DNA from: DHVE2 group archaeon
GTDB lineage: Archaea; Thermoplasmatota; Thermoplasmata; Thermoplasmatales; Aciduliprofundaceae
Direction: 5' to 3'
Assembly (NCBI GenBank): GCA_015523125.1
Contig: WAKX01000002.1
Location: forward strand, 1-37,858
Length of the DNA stretch: 37,858 bases
Positions 1-8,542 of this stretch are shown here, one piece after another. The notes beneath the pieces are model-generated. The model saw only the letters and a list, made by a program, of their open reading frames with translations. It was not told the origin of the DNA and ran no database searches. Position numbers and translations under genes: made by a program. The first letter of the stretch is position 1; every line of letters starts with the position of its first letter.

Positions 1-519
1 AGAGAGAACGTAGAGTTTCCAGTCCTCCTCGCTCATATCCTTCTTGGGAATTGCCCTGCTCCACAACTCTTTTATCTCCCCCTCATTCTTTCCCTCGTTT
101 TCCCTCTTTATGGCAATGCGAAGAAAATGAAGAAGAGCGGCATCATCCTCGGCGTGGAAAATGGGAATTCCGTACTTGTACTGGATTTCCATAAACGCAC
201 CCATCACATGGTTCCACCCCATTCCCGAGTTCTCCAACGCATCTCCCAATAATCCGTGAATAACCAAAGCCCTGCGAATTATTTTAACCTCATTCACTTC
301 ATCGGTGAGCATCCTGCGCATCTGCTCCCACAGCCGATTGTTTTTCATACTGGCTATGAAATCATTTGCCTCTTTTCTCTCGATGAGCATGCCCTGATCC
401 TCCTGAACGATTAGAAAATCACCAACGGGAAGCGTGAGAATATCCACATTCTCGAATTCCCTCATTATCAGGTGTGCCACCTTCCTCTCGCGGTAATCTA
501 CTAATATTTTTGCTCCCAT
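1..519 (-). CDS. ERCC4/XPF-type structure-specific nuclease, partial (3' end outside window)
   Basis: The reading frame opens with ATG at 519 and stays open to the window edge, giving 173 codons of N-terminal sequence. The nuclease motifs sit at the very start: VDYRERK, then GDFLI, then IERKEANDF. This is the GDx(n)ERKx3D metal-binding core of the XPF/Mus81 family, which nicks branched DNA in repair and fork processing. Because the nuclease domain begins at residue 1, this is the short archaeal XPF form and not the long Hef form with an N-terminal helicase. A C-terminal helix-hairpin-helix domain would be expected but lies outside the window. The gene starts 22 bases after the transglutaminase-like gene on the same strand, so the two are probably co-transcribed. 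Confidence 0.85.
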   Translation of the reverse strand, partial: MGAKILVDYRERKVAHLIMREFENVDILTLPVGDFLIVQEDQGMLIERKEANDFIASMKNNRLWEQMRRMLTDEVNEVKIIRRALVIHGLLGDALENSGMGWNHVMGAFMEIQYKYGIPIFHAEDDAALLHFLRIAIKRENEGKNEGEIKELWSRAIPKKDMSEEDWKLYVLS

Positions 520-541
520 AGGGCAGCAAATGTCGGGGGTT

Positions 542-1381
542 CTAAAAATTTTTTCCTTCGCACGCCTTCTCTACGCGTGGAACTTCGTTTTCGATTTCGT
601 ACCTCAAATTTCCCCCTTTCCACGAGAGCTGCAAATCTGGCAGCGAGGGGTTGAACTCTTCCACCTTCAGAACGATGTAATTCGGAGAATAATTTCCCAC
701 TTTTCTCATGGCTGTGTCCACTACGATCCATTCGCCCCGGGCGTAAATTTCGCTCCACGCGTGCATCTCCACTTCGTTATGGATAAGCATGCCCGTTATT
801 CTCCTCGTGGGAATGCCCCGAGCCCGGGCCATCGTGATGAAAAGGTCTGTGAACTCGTCGCAATCTCCCTTGCTCGATTCCAGCGCATGCAAAGCCCCTA
901 ACCTTTCGACCTGCGGCTCGGCGTTTTTGATTGCTTTCCAAAGAAATCTAATTGCGTTATCAACCCAAATTTTTATTCTCTCCTCCCTGAACCATTCTTC
1001 ACCCGCAATTTCCTCGATTTTTTCGTTTTTCAGCGGCCAGTAAATGTTCGCTTCCCTGTATTTTCTCTTCAACTCTTCCGGAATTTCATCCACTTTGCCC
1101 CAATTCATTCGAGGGTCGATGAAATAGCTCAAAGGGTATACTTCCATCTCGTACGATAAGTCCATCACGCCCCTTTTTGATAACTTTCCACGATGAACCA
1201 AAAGATTGTTGAATCCCTTCTCCACTATTTTGAAACCCTCGGGAATCCTTTTGAGATTTACGATTTGCCTGTACGGCGGAGGTATGAAGAATTTGAGATT
1301 CAGGCGAACATTGCCCGTGGATGCCCAATACCTGAGTTTTCTCTCGCTCTTAATTCTCCACCCGCAAATGCCATTATGCAC
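542..1381 (-). CDS. Transglutaminase-like (cysteine protease fold) protein
   Basis: A 279-residue soluble protein. The C-terminal half carries a transglutaminase-core triad: Cys in KGDCDEFT, His in EMHAWSEIY about 35 residues later, and Asp in WIVVDTA. The spacing matches PF01841-type domains, which cover papain-fold proteases, peptide N-glycanases and related amidases. The N-terminal 130 residues are not recognised. No signal peptide or membrane segment is visible, so a cytosolic hydrolase or transferase is likely; the substrate cannot be told from sequence. The start at 1381 has no clear Shine-Dalgarno sequence. The gene lies between the DRG GTPase gene and the XPF-type nuclease gene, all on the minus strand. 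Confidence 0.8.
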   Translation of the reverse strand: MHNGICGWRIKSERKLRYWASTGNVRLNLKFFIPPPYRQIVNLKRIPEGFKIVEKGFNNLLVHRGKLSKRGVMDLSYEMEVYPLSYFIDPRMNWGKVDEIPEELKRKYREANIYWPLKNEKIEEIAGEEWFREERIKIWVDNAIRFLWKAIKNAEPQVERLGALHALESSKGDCDEFTDLFITMARARGIPTRRITGMLIHNEVEMHAWSEIYARGEWIVVDTAMRKVGNYSPNYIVLKVEEFNPSLPDLQLSWKGGNLRYEIENEVPRVEKACEGKNF

Positions 1382-1422
1382 GGAGGATTATCTGCTCAAA
1401 CGATAAAAATCAATCGGAAAAA

Positions 1423-2520
1423 TCATTTTCTTATGACTAATCGCACGATATCCTCATCTTCTACGCGATGATCCAGCCCCACATGCTGCCCGGGGTACTT
1501 TGCGCTCTTGCCCCAAACCATCGCGTAGCGGAATTTTTTCACGAAATCCCTGTGAATCGAGTTGCATACATCTTCTATGGTGTCCCCCCTTCTCAGAATT
1601 AGAGGGGCATCATAATCTATCTTCCCGCTCTGGGGCTTAAGGTACACCCTTATCAAACCGATCGCCGTGAACATCCTCTCTTTCAGCTCTTTGATTCCGT
1701 ATTTTTCCTGAGCGGAGATGAACACCGGATCCCATTTTTCGAATCTCTTCGTCAATTCTTTTACTATGTTTTCGTCCGCTAAGTCGATTTTATTAATTAC
1801 CAAAATTGCCGGGATGTACACTCTATTTCCTGCTAAGAAATCCAAAAAATCCTCGGCGGTGATGTCCTCTTTGATTAGAATATCCTCATTCCTGTATCCG
1901 AACTCCCACGCCATGGACCTCAGTAATTCTTTATCCACTGACAGCGGAACCGTGGACGCGATGTTTATCCCGCCCTTTTCAGTTCTTTTTAGAGTAATTT
2001 TCGGTTTTCTCTTGTTTATTCGAATTCCGAAGTCGTAGAGCTCTTTTAATATCGTGTCCAAGTCCAAGTTGTATATGTCCAGCACGAGAAGAAGTAAATC
2101 CGAATCGCGGGCTATGCTCAATATCTCACGGCCGTTCCCTCGACCCTTCGCCGCTCCTTCTATTAGCCCGGGCATGTCCAAAATCTGAATCTCCGCGCCC
2201 TTGTATTTCAGTATTCCCGGGAGCACGTCGAGGGTGGTGAACGCGTAATCGCCCACTTCGCTCTTGGCATTGGTGAGCTTGTTGAAAAGCATGCTCTTTC
2301 CCACGCTGGGCGGCCCGATGAGCGAGACGCGGGCATCCCCCTGCTTTTTCACACCTTCCCTTGATATTCTTTTTTTCTCTCTTATCTTCTGCTCCTCCAA
2401 CTGCTTCTTCAGGAAGGTGAGGCGGGCCTTGAGCTTTAAAATGTGCTTTTCCGTGGACTTGTTGTACTTCGTTATCTTCAGCTCGTCTTCGATTTCCTTT
2501 ATCCGCTTCTCTATGTCCAC
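1423..2520 (-). CDS. DRG/Rbg-type GTPase (Obg-related, TGS domain)
   Basis: A 365-residue GTPase of the developmentally regulated GTP-binding family, which in eukaryotes and archaea associates with ribosomes. Visible motifs are the P-loop GPPSVGKS near residue 69, switch II DMPGLIEGAAKGRGNG, the guanine-specificity motif NKID near residue 247 and a C-terminal TGS domain over about the last 75 residues. The N-terminal 60 residues are highly charged and probably coiled coil, as in the family. Length is typical. The start is GTG at 2520, with no Shine-Dalgarno sequence; a TATA-like TTTAAATA lies roughly 18-25 bases upstream, which suggests a leaderless transcript. The stop is 41 bases before the transglutaminase-like gene. 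Confidence 0.9.
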   Translation of the reverse strand: MDIEKRIKEIEDELKITKYNKSTEKHILKLKARLTFLKKQLEEQKIREKKRISREGVKKQGDARVSLIGPPSVGKSMLFNKLTNAKSEVGDYAFTTLDVLPGILKYKGAEIQILDMPGLIEGAAKGRGNGREILSIARDSDLLLLVLDIYNLDLDTILKELYDFGIRINKRKPKITLKRTEKGGINIASTVPLSVDKELLRSMAWEFGYRNEDILIKEDITAEDFLDFLAGNRVYIPAILVINKIDLADENIVKELTKRFEKWDPVFISAQEKYGIKELKERMFTAIGLIRVYLKPQSGKIDYDAPLILRRGDTIEDVCNSIHRDFVKKFRYAMVWGKSAKYPGQHVGLDHRVEDEDIVRLVIRK

Positions 2521-2554
2521 GGGCTGGGATTTGAACCCTATTTAAATAATTTTC

Positions 2555-3352
2555 TCAAAGAAATAGGTATCTGCGGATTATATTCTCAATTTCTTGAACC
2601 TCGGCATCGTTGTAATTTCCCTCTTCGAATTTTTTCGGAAAGCTAATTTTTATGGCCCTGAGCGCCCCTTTCATATTCACCCTCAATTTTCCATCTCCTC
2701 CTGACGTCATCACGGCGAGCTTTAAATTTCCGAGCTTCTCAACGAGTATATTAAAATTGCCGTATCTGAAATCCTCATTGTGTATCGCAATCTCCTTTTT
2801 CAATTTCTCATCGTCGATTGCGCTTACGGGAACCATGGTTATGTACTTGTCTCCGTGGTAGAGAAAAGCAATTTTTCCGGTTTTCATCTTTTTCTTTGAA
2901 AGGAGCGCGATAACTAATTTTGTGTATCTGTTTTTCATGTAGATTAAGTATCCGAGCCATGCTCCGTATATTGCGATGTACCACGGGGTCACGAGGGTTA
3001 AAATTTTCACATAATCTCTGCTATCCAGATATATTTTTGTTATGTATGACACGATTCCCCAGCTGGAGAGAATTATGAGTAGAAATAGAAGAAAAGAGAT
3101 TTTCCTCTTTGCAGCTTTTTTCTCCACCATTATTTTTTCGAAGATTTCCCTTATTCCTTTTTGCTTTGGGATAATTAAAGCGGTAAATATGCAACGCTCT
3201 AAGATTATCACTCCTACAAAAAGGAGAAAATAAAAAAACGCGCCATGGAAGTCTCCCAAATAAACGGCGTTGGCGCTAACTCCGATTAAAACCGCTAATT
3301 CTACTATTCCCAAGTACAGAAAGTCCTCCCTGAGCTCGGTGATTGTGGCCAC
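2555..3352 (-). CDS. Hypothetical membrane protein with four N-terminal helices
   Basis: A 265-residue protein that I do not recognise. Four hydrophobic segments are visible, roughly at residues 14-34, 38-62, 84-106 and 117-139. They are followed by a soluble C-terminal part of about 120 residues that is basic and mixed alpha/beta in appearance. The start is GTG at 3352, preceded by a TTTAAA-rich stretch and no Shine-Dalgarno sequence. It sits 71 bases downstream of the large exported repeat protein and 34 bases upstream of the DRG GTPase, all on the minus strand. The function is unknown. Confidence 0.65.
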   Translation of the reverse strand: MATITELREDFLYLGIVELAVLIGVSANAVYLGDFHGAFFYFLLFVGVIILERCIFTALIIPKQKGIREIFEKIMVEKKAAKRKISFLLFLLIILSSWGIVSYITKIYLDSRDYVKILTLVTPWYIAIYGAWLGYLIYMKNRYTKLVIALLSKKKMKTGKIAFLYHGDKYITMVPVSAIDDEKLKKEIAIHNEDFRYGNFNILVEKLGNLKLAVMTSGGDGKLRVNMKGALRAIKISFPKKFEEGNYNDAEVQEIENIIRRYLFL

Positions 3353-3423
3353 ATTTAAAAAAGAGAAAGAGTGAATAAAAACGCTGCGTTACAAATCTAA
3401 AAAATGATAATAAAAATAAAAAA

Positions 3424-5430
3424 TTAGTGGCGCCTAACGGCGAAGAATACCACGATTGGTAGGAATACAAAGAGAATCAACGGGTTAAACTCTGGTACCG
3501 CTTGAGTAACCGCATATATCTGAACGCTGTGCGTCGTGGTGATTAGGACCTCGTTGGTAATTCCATCGTTGTTGTAATCGAACTGGTCCCAAGAGCTTGT
3601 TGTTTTTATTGTTGTGAATGCGAATATATCCGTATCCCTTGAATCTCCAGTGACCTCGCCGCTCCAAAGCAACGAGCCGTCCTTTCCGGAGAGTATCTTG
3701 ATGTATGTGTCCACAGAGCCTGTTCCGTTGTCGTAGTAGATCTTTATTATGGTATCTCCATAGCCGTCGTTGTTTATATCTCCCACTATTTCCGCGGTGG
3801 TGCTCCAATTCTTGAAGTCATTGCTGTTCACTCCCAAGCTCACCTTGCTTGTCCAGAGCGTTGTTCCATCCCCTGATATCGAGGAGACGTTCACATAGAG
3901 AGATGAGCCGTCGTTGTAGTACCCGTACACGACCAAAGAATCTTGGAGACCGTCGTTGTTCATGTCGGAAATTTCTTTCTCGACTCCATTACCCACAAAG
4001 CCCGAGATTGCGCGTATGTAATATTTGCTCCAAATTACTTGGCCGTTCACAGCGTTTATTGCTGTGAGATTCACCTTCTTTGTTTTAACCCCGTTTACGT
4101 ATGTGTCGTTCATGCCCATCAAATACAGATCCCATACTCCATCTCCTGTTAAATCATTTGTGGACAGCGTCACCGCATAATTATAGCTCTGGTTATGGAG
4201 ATTCAATTTCCAAACAGTTGAATTATGGGCAACATCCCAACACACCAAGTTGGTGTTGTTATCAACGAACAACACTTCCCTGTTGCCATCGTTGTTCACA
4301 TCCACGCTGTTAACTAACCTGTGAAAATGTCCAACCTTAATGTCAGTATGGGTTGCCATCACGCTTATATTTGAGGGACCTCTCATATAGTAACCTAAGA
4401 CGTTTCCTGAAGAATCCACAAAGTTCAAGTAGGAATAGTTGGAAGAATAGGTACCAATCATTATGTCAGTTTTATTGTCTCCGTTGTAATCGAAAGCATA
4501 GGCATTGAAACCATCCAGTATGGTGAAGAATCCCAACGGGTCAAGAATCGGCATTGTGCCCGTTATGTTATTTTCCCACACAACATTTCCGTTGGATGTG
4601 TCGTATGCAACAAGAGTTGTATTTCCCGGGTTAGATGTGATATTTGCGAACATTATTGTTGGTGCTCCGCCAGTCACTCCAAGTCCGTTGAAGTCAATTA
4701 GATCCACTCCGAACGGGTAAAGTCCTCCGGTGGATATCATCTTCTCGGTTTTCTCCCATACTATGTTGAGTGTTTCGTTCATAACGATTATTTGAAGCTC
4801 ATTCACCGTTTGCCCGAGGGCCGAGCCGGCGTATACTCCGAAATACACTATATAAGGTTCGTTGTTAACTGCTATCACATGAAAAATCCAGTTGTAGGCG
4901 TTAACCGTAACTGGAGTAATGCCGGTGCTTATGGTGCTTGGGATATCTATTCCCCTGTACGAGATATTTCTCAAAGAAGGATAATCTACTGAATACACGG
5001 AAACCCTCTTGTTGTTGCTGTGGTTTCCGAAAATCATAAAGTGATGTTCAATCGTAGGATTCCCTTGATTGTCTAATATGGTAATTCCGTAGAGGGTGCC
5101 ATCCTCTCCCACCACATCGCCGCTTTCCGCGTATCCCACATCCGTGAAATAAGTTTTGTTCATCGTGGAGCCATCAGCTCCGTTGAGCAAGTATACGGAG
5201 TATGTGTTTGCACTGTAATTTTCTGCGGTTACCATTACCTCCGCGAGCCCATCTCCGTTAGCATCCATACTCTCTGTTGTATTTATCATTCCCATGTTAG
5301 AATCCATGTTAGTTGTCCACACTTCCGTTGGCGAGAAACTGGTGGTAGCTCGAATTGAGCTCGCACCGGCAACCGCTGCAAATGCTGAAACCATCAATAC
5401 TATAACCACTCCTAACGCCCAAATTTTCAT
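3424..5430 (-). CDS. Exported FG-GAP/VCBS-like repeat surface protein with PEF-CTERM-like tail
   Basis: A 668-residue secreted protein. It has a Sec signal peptide (positively charged MK, then a hydrophobic run to about residue 24). At least seven Asp/Asn-rich calcium-loop repeats follow, of the form DxNxDGxxD: DANGDGLAE, DYNGDNKTD, DVNNDGNRE, DLTGDGVWD, DMNNDGLQD, DINNDGYGD and DYNNDGITN. These are typical blades of FG-GAP/integrin-like beta-propellers. The tail reads VPEF, a hydrophobic helix, then RRH, which resembles the PEF-CTERM sorting signal cut by archaeosortases. It is also rich in NxS/T sites, in keeping with a glycosylated cell-surface protein. A Shine-Dalgarno AAGGTGATT lies 7 bases before ATG. 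Its ligand is unknown. Confidence 0.8.
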   Translation of the reverse strand: MKIWALGVVIVLMVSAFAAVAGASSIRATTSFSPTEVWTTNMDSNMGMINTTESMDANGDGLAEVMVTAENYSANTYSVYLLNGADGSTMNKTYFTDVGYAESGDVVGEDGTLYGITILDNQGNPTIEHHFMIFGNHSNNKRVSVYSVDYPSLRNISYRGIDIPSTISTGITPVTVNAYNWIFHVIAVNNEPYIVYFGVYAGSALGQTVNELQIIVMNETLNIVWEKTEKMISTGGLYPFGVDLIDFNGLGVTGGAPTIMFANITSNPGNTTLVAYDTSNGNVVWENNITGTMPILDPLGFFTILDGFNAYAFDYNGDNKTDIMIGTYSSNYSYLNFVDSSGNVLGYYMRGPSNISVMATHTDIKVGHFHRLVNSVDVNNDGNREVLFVDNNTNLVCWDVAHNSTVWKLNLHNQSYNYAVTLSTNDLTGDGVWDLYLMGMNDTYVNGVKTKKVNLTAINAVNGQVIWSKYYIRAISGFVGNGVEKEISDMNNDGLQDSLVVYGYYNDGSSLYVNVSSISGDGTTLWTSKVSLGVNSNDFKNWSTTAEIVGDINNDGYGDTIIKIYYDNGTGSVDTYIKILSGKDGSLLWSGEVTGDSRDTDIFAFTTIKTTSSWDQFDYNNDGITNEVLITTTHSVQIYAVTQAVPEFNPLILFVFLPIVVFFAVRRH

Positions 5431-5459
5431 TTCAAATCACCTTATTGAACATCGGAAAG

Positions 5460-5470
5460 ATATATAAAAA
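5460..5470 (-). promoter_or_regulatory. TATA box for the exported repeat protein
   Basis: On the minus strand the sequence TTTTTATATATC lies about 30-40 bases upstream of the ATG at 5430, and a GGTGATT Shine-Dalgarno sits between them. It is a good archaeal TATA element in a 109-base divergent intergenic region shared with the archaemetzincin gene. It is identified by eye only. Confidence 0.5.
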
Positions 5471-5539
5471 TTTTTTGTAAAAGTAATCATCGAAATGGGA
5501 AATTATTAACATTTAAATTCAAGTGGGTGATATGGTTCT

Positions 5540-6040
5540 ATGGAAAAGATAAACCTCGTTATCATTGGAGACATAGCCCCGGCCATTGTGAAAAATCTTA
5601 TTATTTCTTTAGAGGATGTGTTTTCATACGAGTTTCAGGTTTATGCCCGAATTCCTCCGCCTGAAAAATGTTTTGTAGAGGCCCGAGGTCAATACGACGC
5701 CACCTGCATCCTTGATAAGATTTTGAGATATCCCGGGTATCGTGTAATTGGAATTATTTCCGAGGATCTATTTGTCATGGATTTCAATTTTGTGTTCGGC
5801 CTCGCAGCCCCGCAGAGGGGATGTGTGGTCTCCACATTTCGTCTAAGGCATGAAAACCCAAAAATATTTTTAGAAAGGTTGAAAAAGGAGTTTATGCACG
5901 AGCTCGGCCATACTTTCGGATTGAAGCACTGCGAGAACAACTGCGTTATGAAATTCTCCAACACTGTGTTCGATGTGGACAATAAACCCGCGAAATTCTG
6001 CGATTCATGCTCCAAAATAATAAGAGAACATCTGAGGTGA
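5540..6040 (+). CDS. amzA: Archaemetzincin (zinc metallopeptidase)
   Basis: A 166-residue metalloprotease with the archaemetzincin signature near residues 119-157. HELGHTFGLKHC supplies the three zinc-binding histidines and catalytic Glu. A second Cys follows (CENNCVM) with the Met-turn, and a downstream CDSC pair completes the four-cysteine structural zinc site. By my count the gap between the first two cysteines is three residues, where the family usually has four. Length and the absence of a signal peptide fit the cytosolic archaeal family; physiological substrates are unknown. GGTGAT is placed 8 bases before the ATG. The next gene, a macrodomain protein, starts 5 bases after the stop, so they form an operon. 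Confidence 0.92.
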   Translation: MEKINLVIIGDIAPAIVKNLIISLEDVFSYEFQVYARIPPPEKCFVEARGQYDATCILDKILRYPGYRVIGIISEDLFVMDFNFVFGLAAPQRGCVVSTFRLRHENPKIFLERLKKEFMHELGHTFGLKHCENNCVMKFSNTVFDVDNKPAKFCDSCSKIIREHLR

Positions 6041-6045
6041 GTAAG

Positions 6046-6597
6046 ATGATATTGAAAGAAATGAAGTACAAAGGGGTGAAAATACAAATAGTCCAAGGGG
6101 ATTTGACTGAGGAGAACGTGGATGCGATAGTCAATGCTGCGAATTCCCACCTAATGCACGGGGGCGGCGTCGCGGGAGCAATTGTGAGAAAGGGAGGATA
6201 TGAAATACAGAAAGAGAGCGATGAATACGTTAGAAAGAATGGGCCAGTGAAGACCGGAAACGCCGCGGTAACATCCGGAGGAAAATTAAAAGCGAAGTAC
6301 GTTATTCACGCCGTCGGTCCAGTGTGGCACGGAGGAAGTAACCATGAGGATGAGCTTCTATATTCTGCCATCTACAATTCTCTTCTGAAAGCGAAGGAGA
6401 TAGGCGCGGAGAGCGTCTCCATGCCTGCAATAAGCACTGGGATATTCGGATTCCCGAAGGAAAGGGCCGTAGGGATATTCGCCAGGGCCATTAAGGATTT
6501 CATTGATCAAAATTCTGGGGTAAAATTAATTCGGATCTGCAACATTGACAAAAAAACGGCTAAAATATTCGCAAACAACTTCAAAATATCAGACTGA
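6046..6597 (+). CDS. Macrodomain protein (ADP-ribose/O-acetyl-ADP-ribose binding)
   Basis: A 183-residue stand-alone macrodomain. Recognisable features are QGDLTEENVDAIVNAAN with the adenine-contacting Asp and the catalytic-type Asn, GGGVAGAI, the phosphate-binding loop STGIFGFP and the late strand with ADP-ribose contacts. Relatives of the MacroD/YmdB type remove ADP-ribose from proteins or hydrolyse O-acetyl-ADP-ribose. The ATG at 6046 is chosen because GAGGTGA ends six bases before it; an in-frame ATG at 6007 lies inside the upstream archaemetzincin gene. The 3' end overlaps the convergent FlaD/E-like gene by 9 bases. A role in reversing ADP-ribosylation is family knowledge, not shown here. 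Confidence 0.93.
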   Translation: MILKEMKYKGVKIQIVQGDLTEENVDAIVNAANSHLMHGGGVAGAIVRKGGYEIQKESDEYVRKNGPVKTGNAAVTSGGKLKAKYVIHAVGPVWHGGSNHEDELLYSAIYNSLLKAKEIGAESVSMPAISTGIFGFPKERAVGIFARAIKDFIDQNSGVKLIRICNIDKKTAKIFANNFKISD

Positions 6598-6942
6598 AAA
6601 TATTTCTTCGGGAGTTTCGGTGAATATCTTCACGTAGGTGTCCAATCCGTAAATCTCTCTGGGGATATCCATGCCCGCCAGCGCGGTTATGAAAAGAAGG
6701 GAGGTGAGGTGCACCCTGCTCGGCAGTTGCCATGAGCCCTTGCCCGAGGAGGTTATTCCCTCGGCCATCTTAATGAGGTTTTCTTTCACGTCATTGGAAA
6801 TCCAGCCTATTTCCTGGTAGTAGTTCATCAATTTCTCCAATTCCTGGTGGTTCACGTACTGCAGCAGGTACCCTAACCATCTTTCGGCCAGTATGTGCGA
6901 CTTGATGTCCTCTCCTAACCTTTTCAGGAGCATGCTCACCAC
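6589..6942 (-). CDS. FlaD/E-domain archaellum accessory protein
   Basis: A 117-residue protein matching the archaeal FlaD/FlaE C-terminal domain. The features seen are a YYQEIGWISNDVKENL segment, a Leu-rich AEGI turn, and an LxxxxHLTSLLFI helix followed by LAG. Family members act at the base of the archaellum with FlaC/FlaH. This copy is the short, FlaE-like form made of little more than the domain. It overlaps the archaellin stop codon, so translation is probably coupled. GTG at 6942, GTG at 6939 and ATG at 6933 are all possible starts and the ribosome-binding sequence does not separate them. No other archaellum genes lie in the window. Confidence 0.75.
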   Translation of the reverse strand: MVSMLLKRLGEDIKSHILAERWLGYLLQYVNHQELEKLMNYYQEIGWISNDVKENLIKMAEGITSSGKGSWQLPSRVHLTSLLFITALAGMDIPREIYGLDTYVKIFTETPEEIFSV

Positions 6943-7805
6943 AGCTCCATGTACTTGGTTGTGTAAGTTGCAGGCGTTGTGAATTCCACAAGCGTCGGCA
7001 CTCCGTGCTTTGGTATCAGTTTAACCATCACTGTAGTTTGAGGTTCTAAATATAGGCCTATTGCCGAGGCGTTGATGTATATGCGGACCACATCTCCTAA
7101 TGTTAGTACCCTATCTCTTTCCCAGTTGACAGGGGGCATGTCCCTCGCAATCTCAGCCGCAAAGTGCGAAGCTCCCAAATGCGTGTAGTTTGTAACCGAT
7201 GCGTTGAATGTAAGTGTTGCATCCGTGTATCCGTCTGTTATTTCGATTAGTACGCTGTCCATGGAGATTGGAGGACTGCCTGCAACGAGCCCCGCTTTTA
7301 TCTCCAGATATTCTAACGTTCTCTTATACCCTGAGCCATATGTTACAGATATCGTTGTTCCCGATGCAGGTGCCGTTGTATATGTGACGCTTATTGTTTT
7401 ATTGTCGTATCCGATCCAGCCGCTTACTCCGCTTCCTGAGGTGAGTATCAAATTTCCGGTTCCGTCGTCTTTTAGAACATTTGTGCCATCGCTTACCACC
7501 ACTGAGTTCGGGTTAACTGGTCCGTGGGATAGAACTTTTGTGAAGGTGGTCCGGCTTCCATCCCCTGCGCCGATGTTTTCCGTGTAATAATAATCCTGCC
7601 TTATTCCTTCCACAGTTATCACTTTGAATCCCGTGGCCACATCCTGCATTGCTATATCACCCGTTTCTTCGGCCTGCTGTTGGAGAAGGTAAGCTGTTTG
7701 AATGATCACTGAAGCAGCCACCGCTGCCACGATGATTATTGCTATGAATATTATCAGTGTGCCGATGCCGAATTCTCCTTCTTCCTTATTCCTCATCCTT
7801 TTCAT
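6936..7805 (-). CDS. Archaellin (archaeal flagellin) with an inserted beta-rich module
   Basis: A 289-residue archaellin. The N-terminus has a charged leader ending in Gly, then EFGIGTLIIFIA and a long hydrophobic helix. This is the class III signal peptide processed by a FlaK-type peptidase, and the helix forms the filament core. The C-terminal head domain keeps archaellin motifs such as AGSPPI and VLIEITDG. Between them, residues about 79-157 are an extra Gly/Thr-rich block beginning GDGSRTTF and ending SGTTISVTYG, which looks like repeated modules of phage and exported fibre proteins. NxS/T sites suggest N-glycosylation. GGAG lies 8 bases before ATG. The FlaD/E-like gene follows with overlap. 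Confidence 0.87.
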   Translation of the reverse strand: MKRMRNKEEGEFGIGTLIIFIAIIIVAAVAASVIIQTAYLLQQQAEETGDIAMQDVATGFKVITVEGIRQDYYYTENIGAGDGSRTTFTKVLSHGPVNPNSVVVSDGTNVLKDDGTGNLILTSGSGVSGWIGYDNKTISVTYTTAPASGTTISVTYGSGYKRTLEYLEIKAGLVAGSPPISMDSVLIEITDGYTDATLTFNASVTNYTHLGASHFAAEIARDMPPVNWERDRVLTLGDVVRIYINASAIGLYLEPQTTVMVKLIPKHGVPTLVEFTTPATYTTKYMELW

Positions 7806-7892
7806 TCTTCATACTCCTGGGAGACCCTGTGCCCGCAGGTGATGATATAGCTGGTAATTCTCAGACTTGATTACGATTGATAATAATCCCTC

Positions 7893-7905
7893 TTAATTTT
7901 AAAAA
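7893..7905 (-). promoter_or_regulatory. Likely TATA box for the archaellin operon
   Basis: On the minus strand, TTTTTAAAATTA lies about 90-100 bases upstream of the archaellin ATG. It is the best TATA-like stretch in the 160-base gap, and it would give a leader of roughly 60-70 bases. The gap otherwise shows no gene. Confidence 0.35.
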
Positions 7906-7965
7906 CTTTTTCTCACGGTTATCTGAAAAGGAACATTTCCGCATATTAGAAAAAATGGGCAGTAA

Positions 7966-8469
7966 TCAGAATTCTATGATTTCCGCGTCTCCGCCATCGA
8001 TATCCAGAATTGCAAAAGTCCTCTTTCCACTGAGATACCCACATGATTCGCCTGGATTGAGAAGCAGAGTTTTTCCCAGTTTGCGAATATCCACGATGTG
8101 CGTATGCCCGTACAGAACGAAGTCGTACTCACCGCTGTTTGCAAAGTTCTCCACAATTTTTTTAGTTTTCTCGACACTCCCGGAGCCGTGGTATAACATA
8201 ATTCTTTTGCCTTGAAATTCCAGTATATATGGCTGAATGTCTATTTTCATTCCGCTCTCTTCCGCAATTTTTTTCAGAAGAAGCTTTTCACCGTCGTTGT
8301 TGCCGAAAACTCCGTAATATTCAAATCTGGAAAATTTTTTAAGCACAAATGGAGAAATGATGTCGCCTAAGTGAAAAACTACTTTTATTTCTTTTTCTCT
8401 CATTATTTCAATGGCTTTCTCCACCGCTTCCATGTTGTCGTGAGAATCGCTTATGACGGCAACTTTCAT
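7966..8469 (-). CDS. YfcE/MJ0936-type metallophosphoesterase
   Basis: A 167-residue calcineurin-like phosphoesterase with the full metal-binding set. SDSHDN provides the first Asp and His, HLGDI the second Asp, GNND the Asn/Asp pair, YHGSG a His, and GHTHI the last two His residues. Length and motif order match the YfcE/MJ0936 group, which hydrolyses phosphodiesters in vitro. The physiological substrate is not established. It is transcribed away from the TrmB-type regulator, with 73 bases between the two starts, and lies upstream of the archaellin gene in the same direction. Confidence 0.9.
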   Translation of the reverse strand: MKVAVISDSHDNMEAVEKAIEIMREKEIKVVFHLGDIISPFVLKKFSRFEYYGVFGNNDGEKLLLKKIAEESGMKIDIQPYILEFQGKRIMLYHGSGSVEKTKKIVENFANSGEYDFVLYGHTHIVDIRKLGKTLLLNPGESCGYLSGKRTFAILDIDGGDAEIIEF

Positions 8470-8542
8470 AGATGCTTATCTCCACTCCATATATTAAATT
8501 TTTTGAGGGAAGAAATAAAATAGGTGATTTCAATATCTAACC

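Noticed and set aside
2522-2541. tRNA T-arm-like sequence (GGGTTCAAATCCC) on the minus strand
   Set aside because: No anticodon, D-arm or acceptor stem fits; upstream lies the end of a protein gene. Only three T-stem pairs form.
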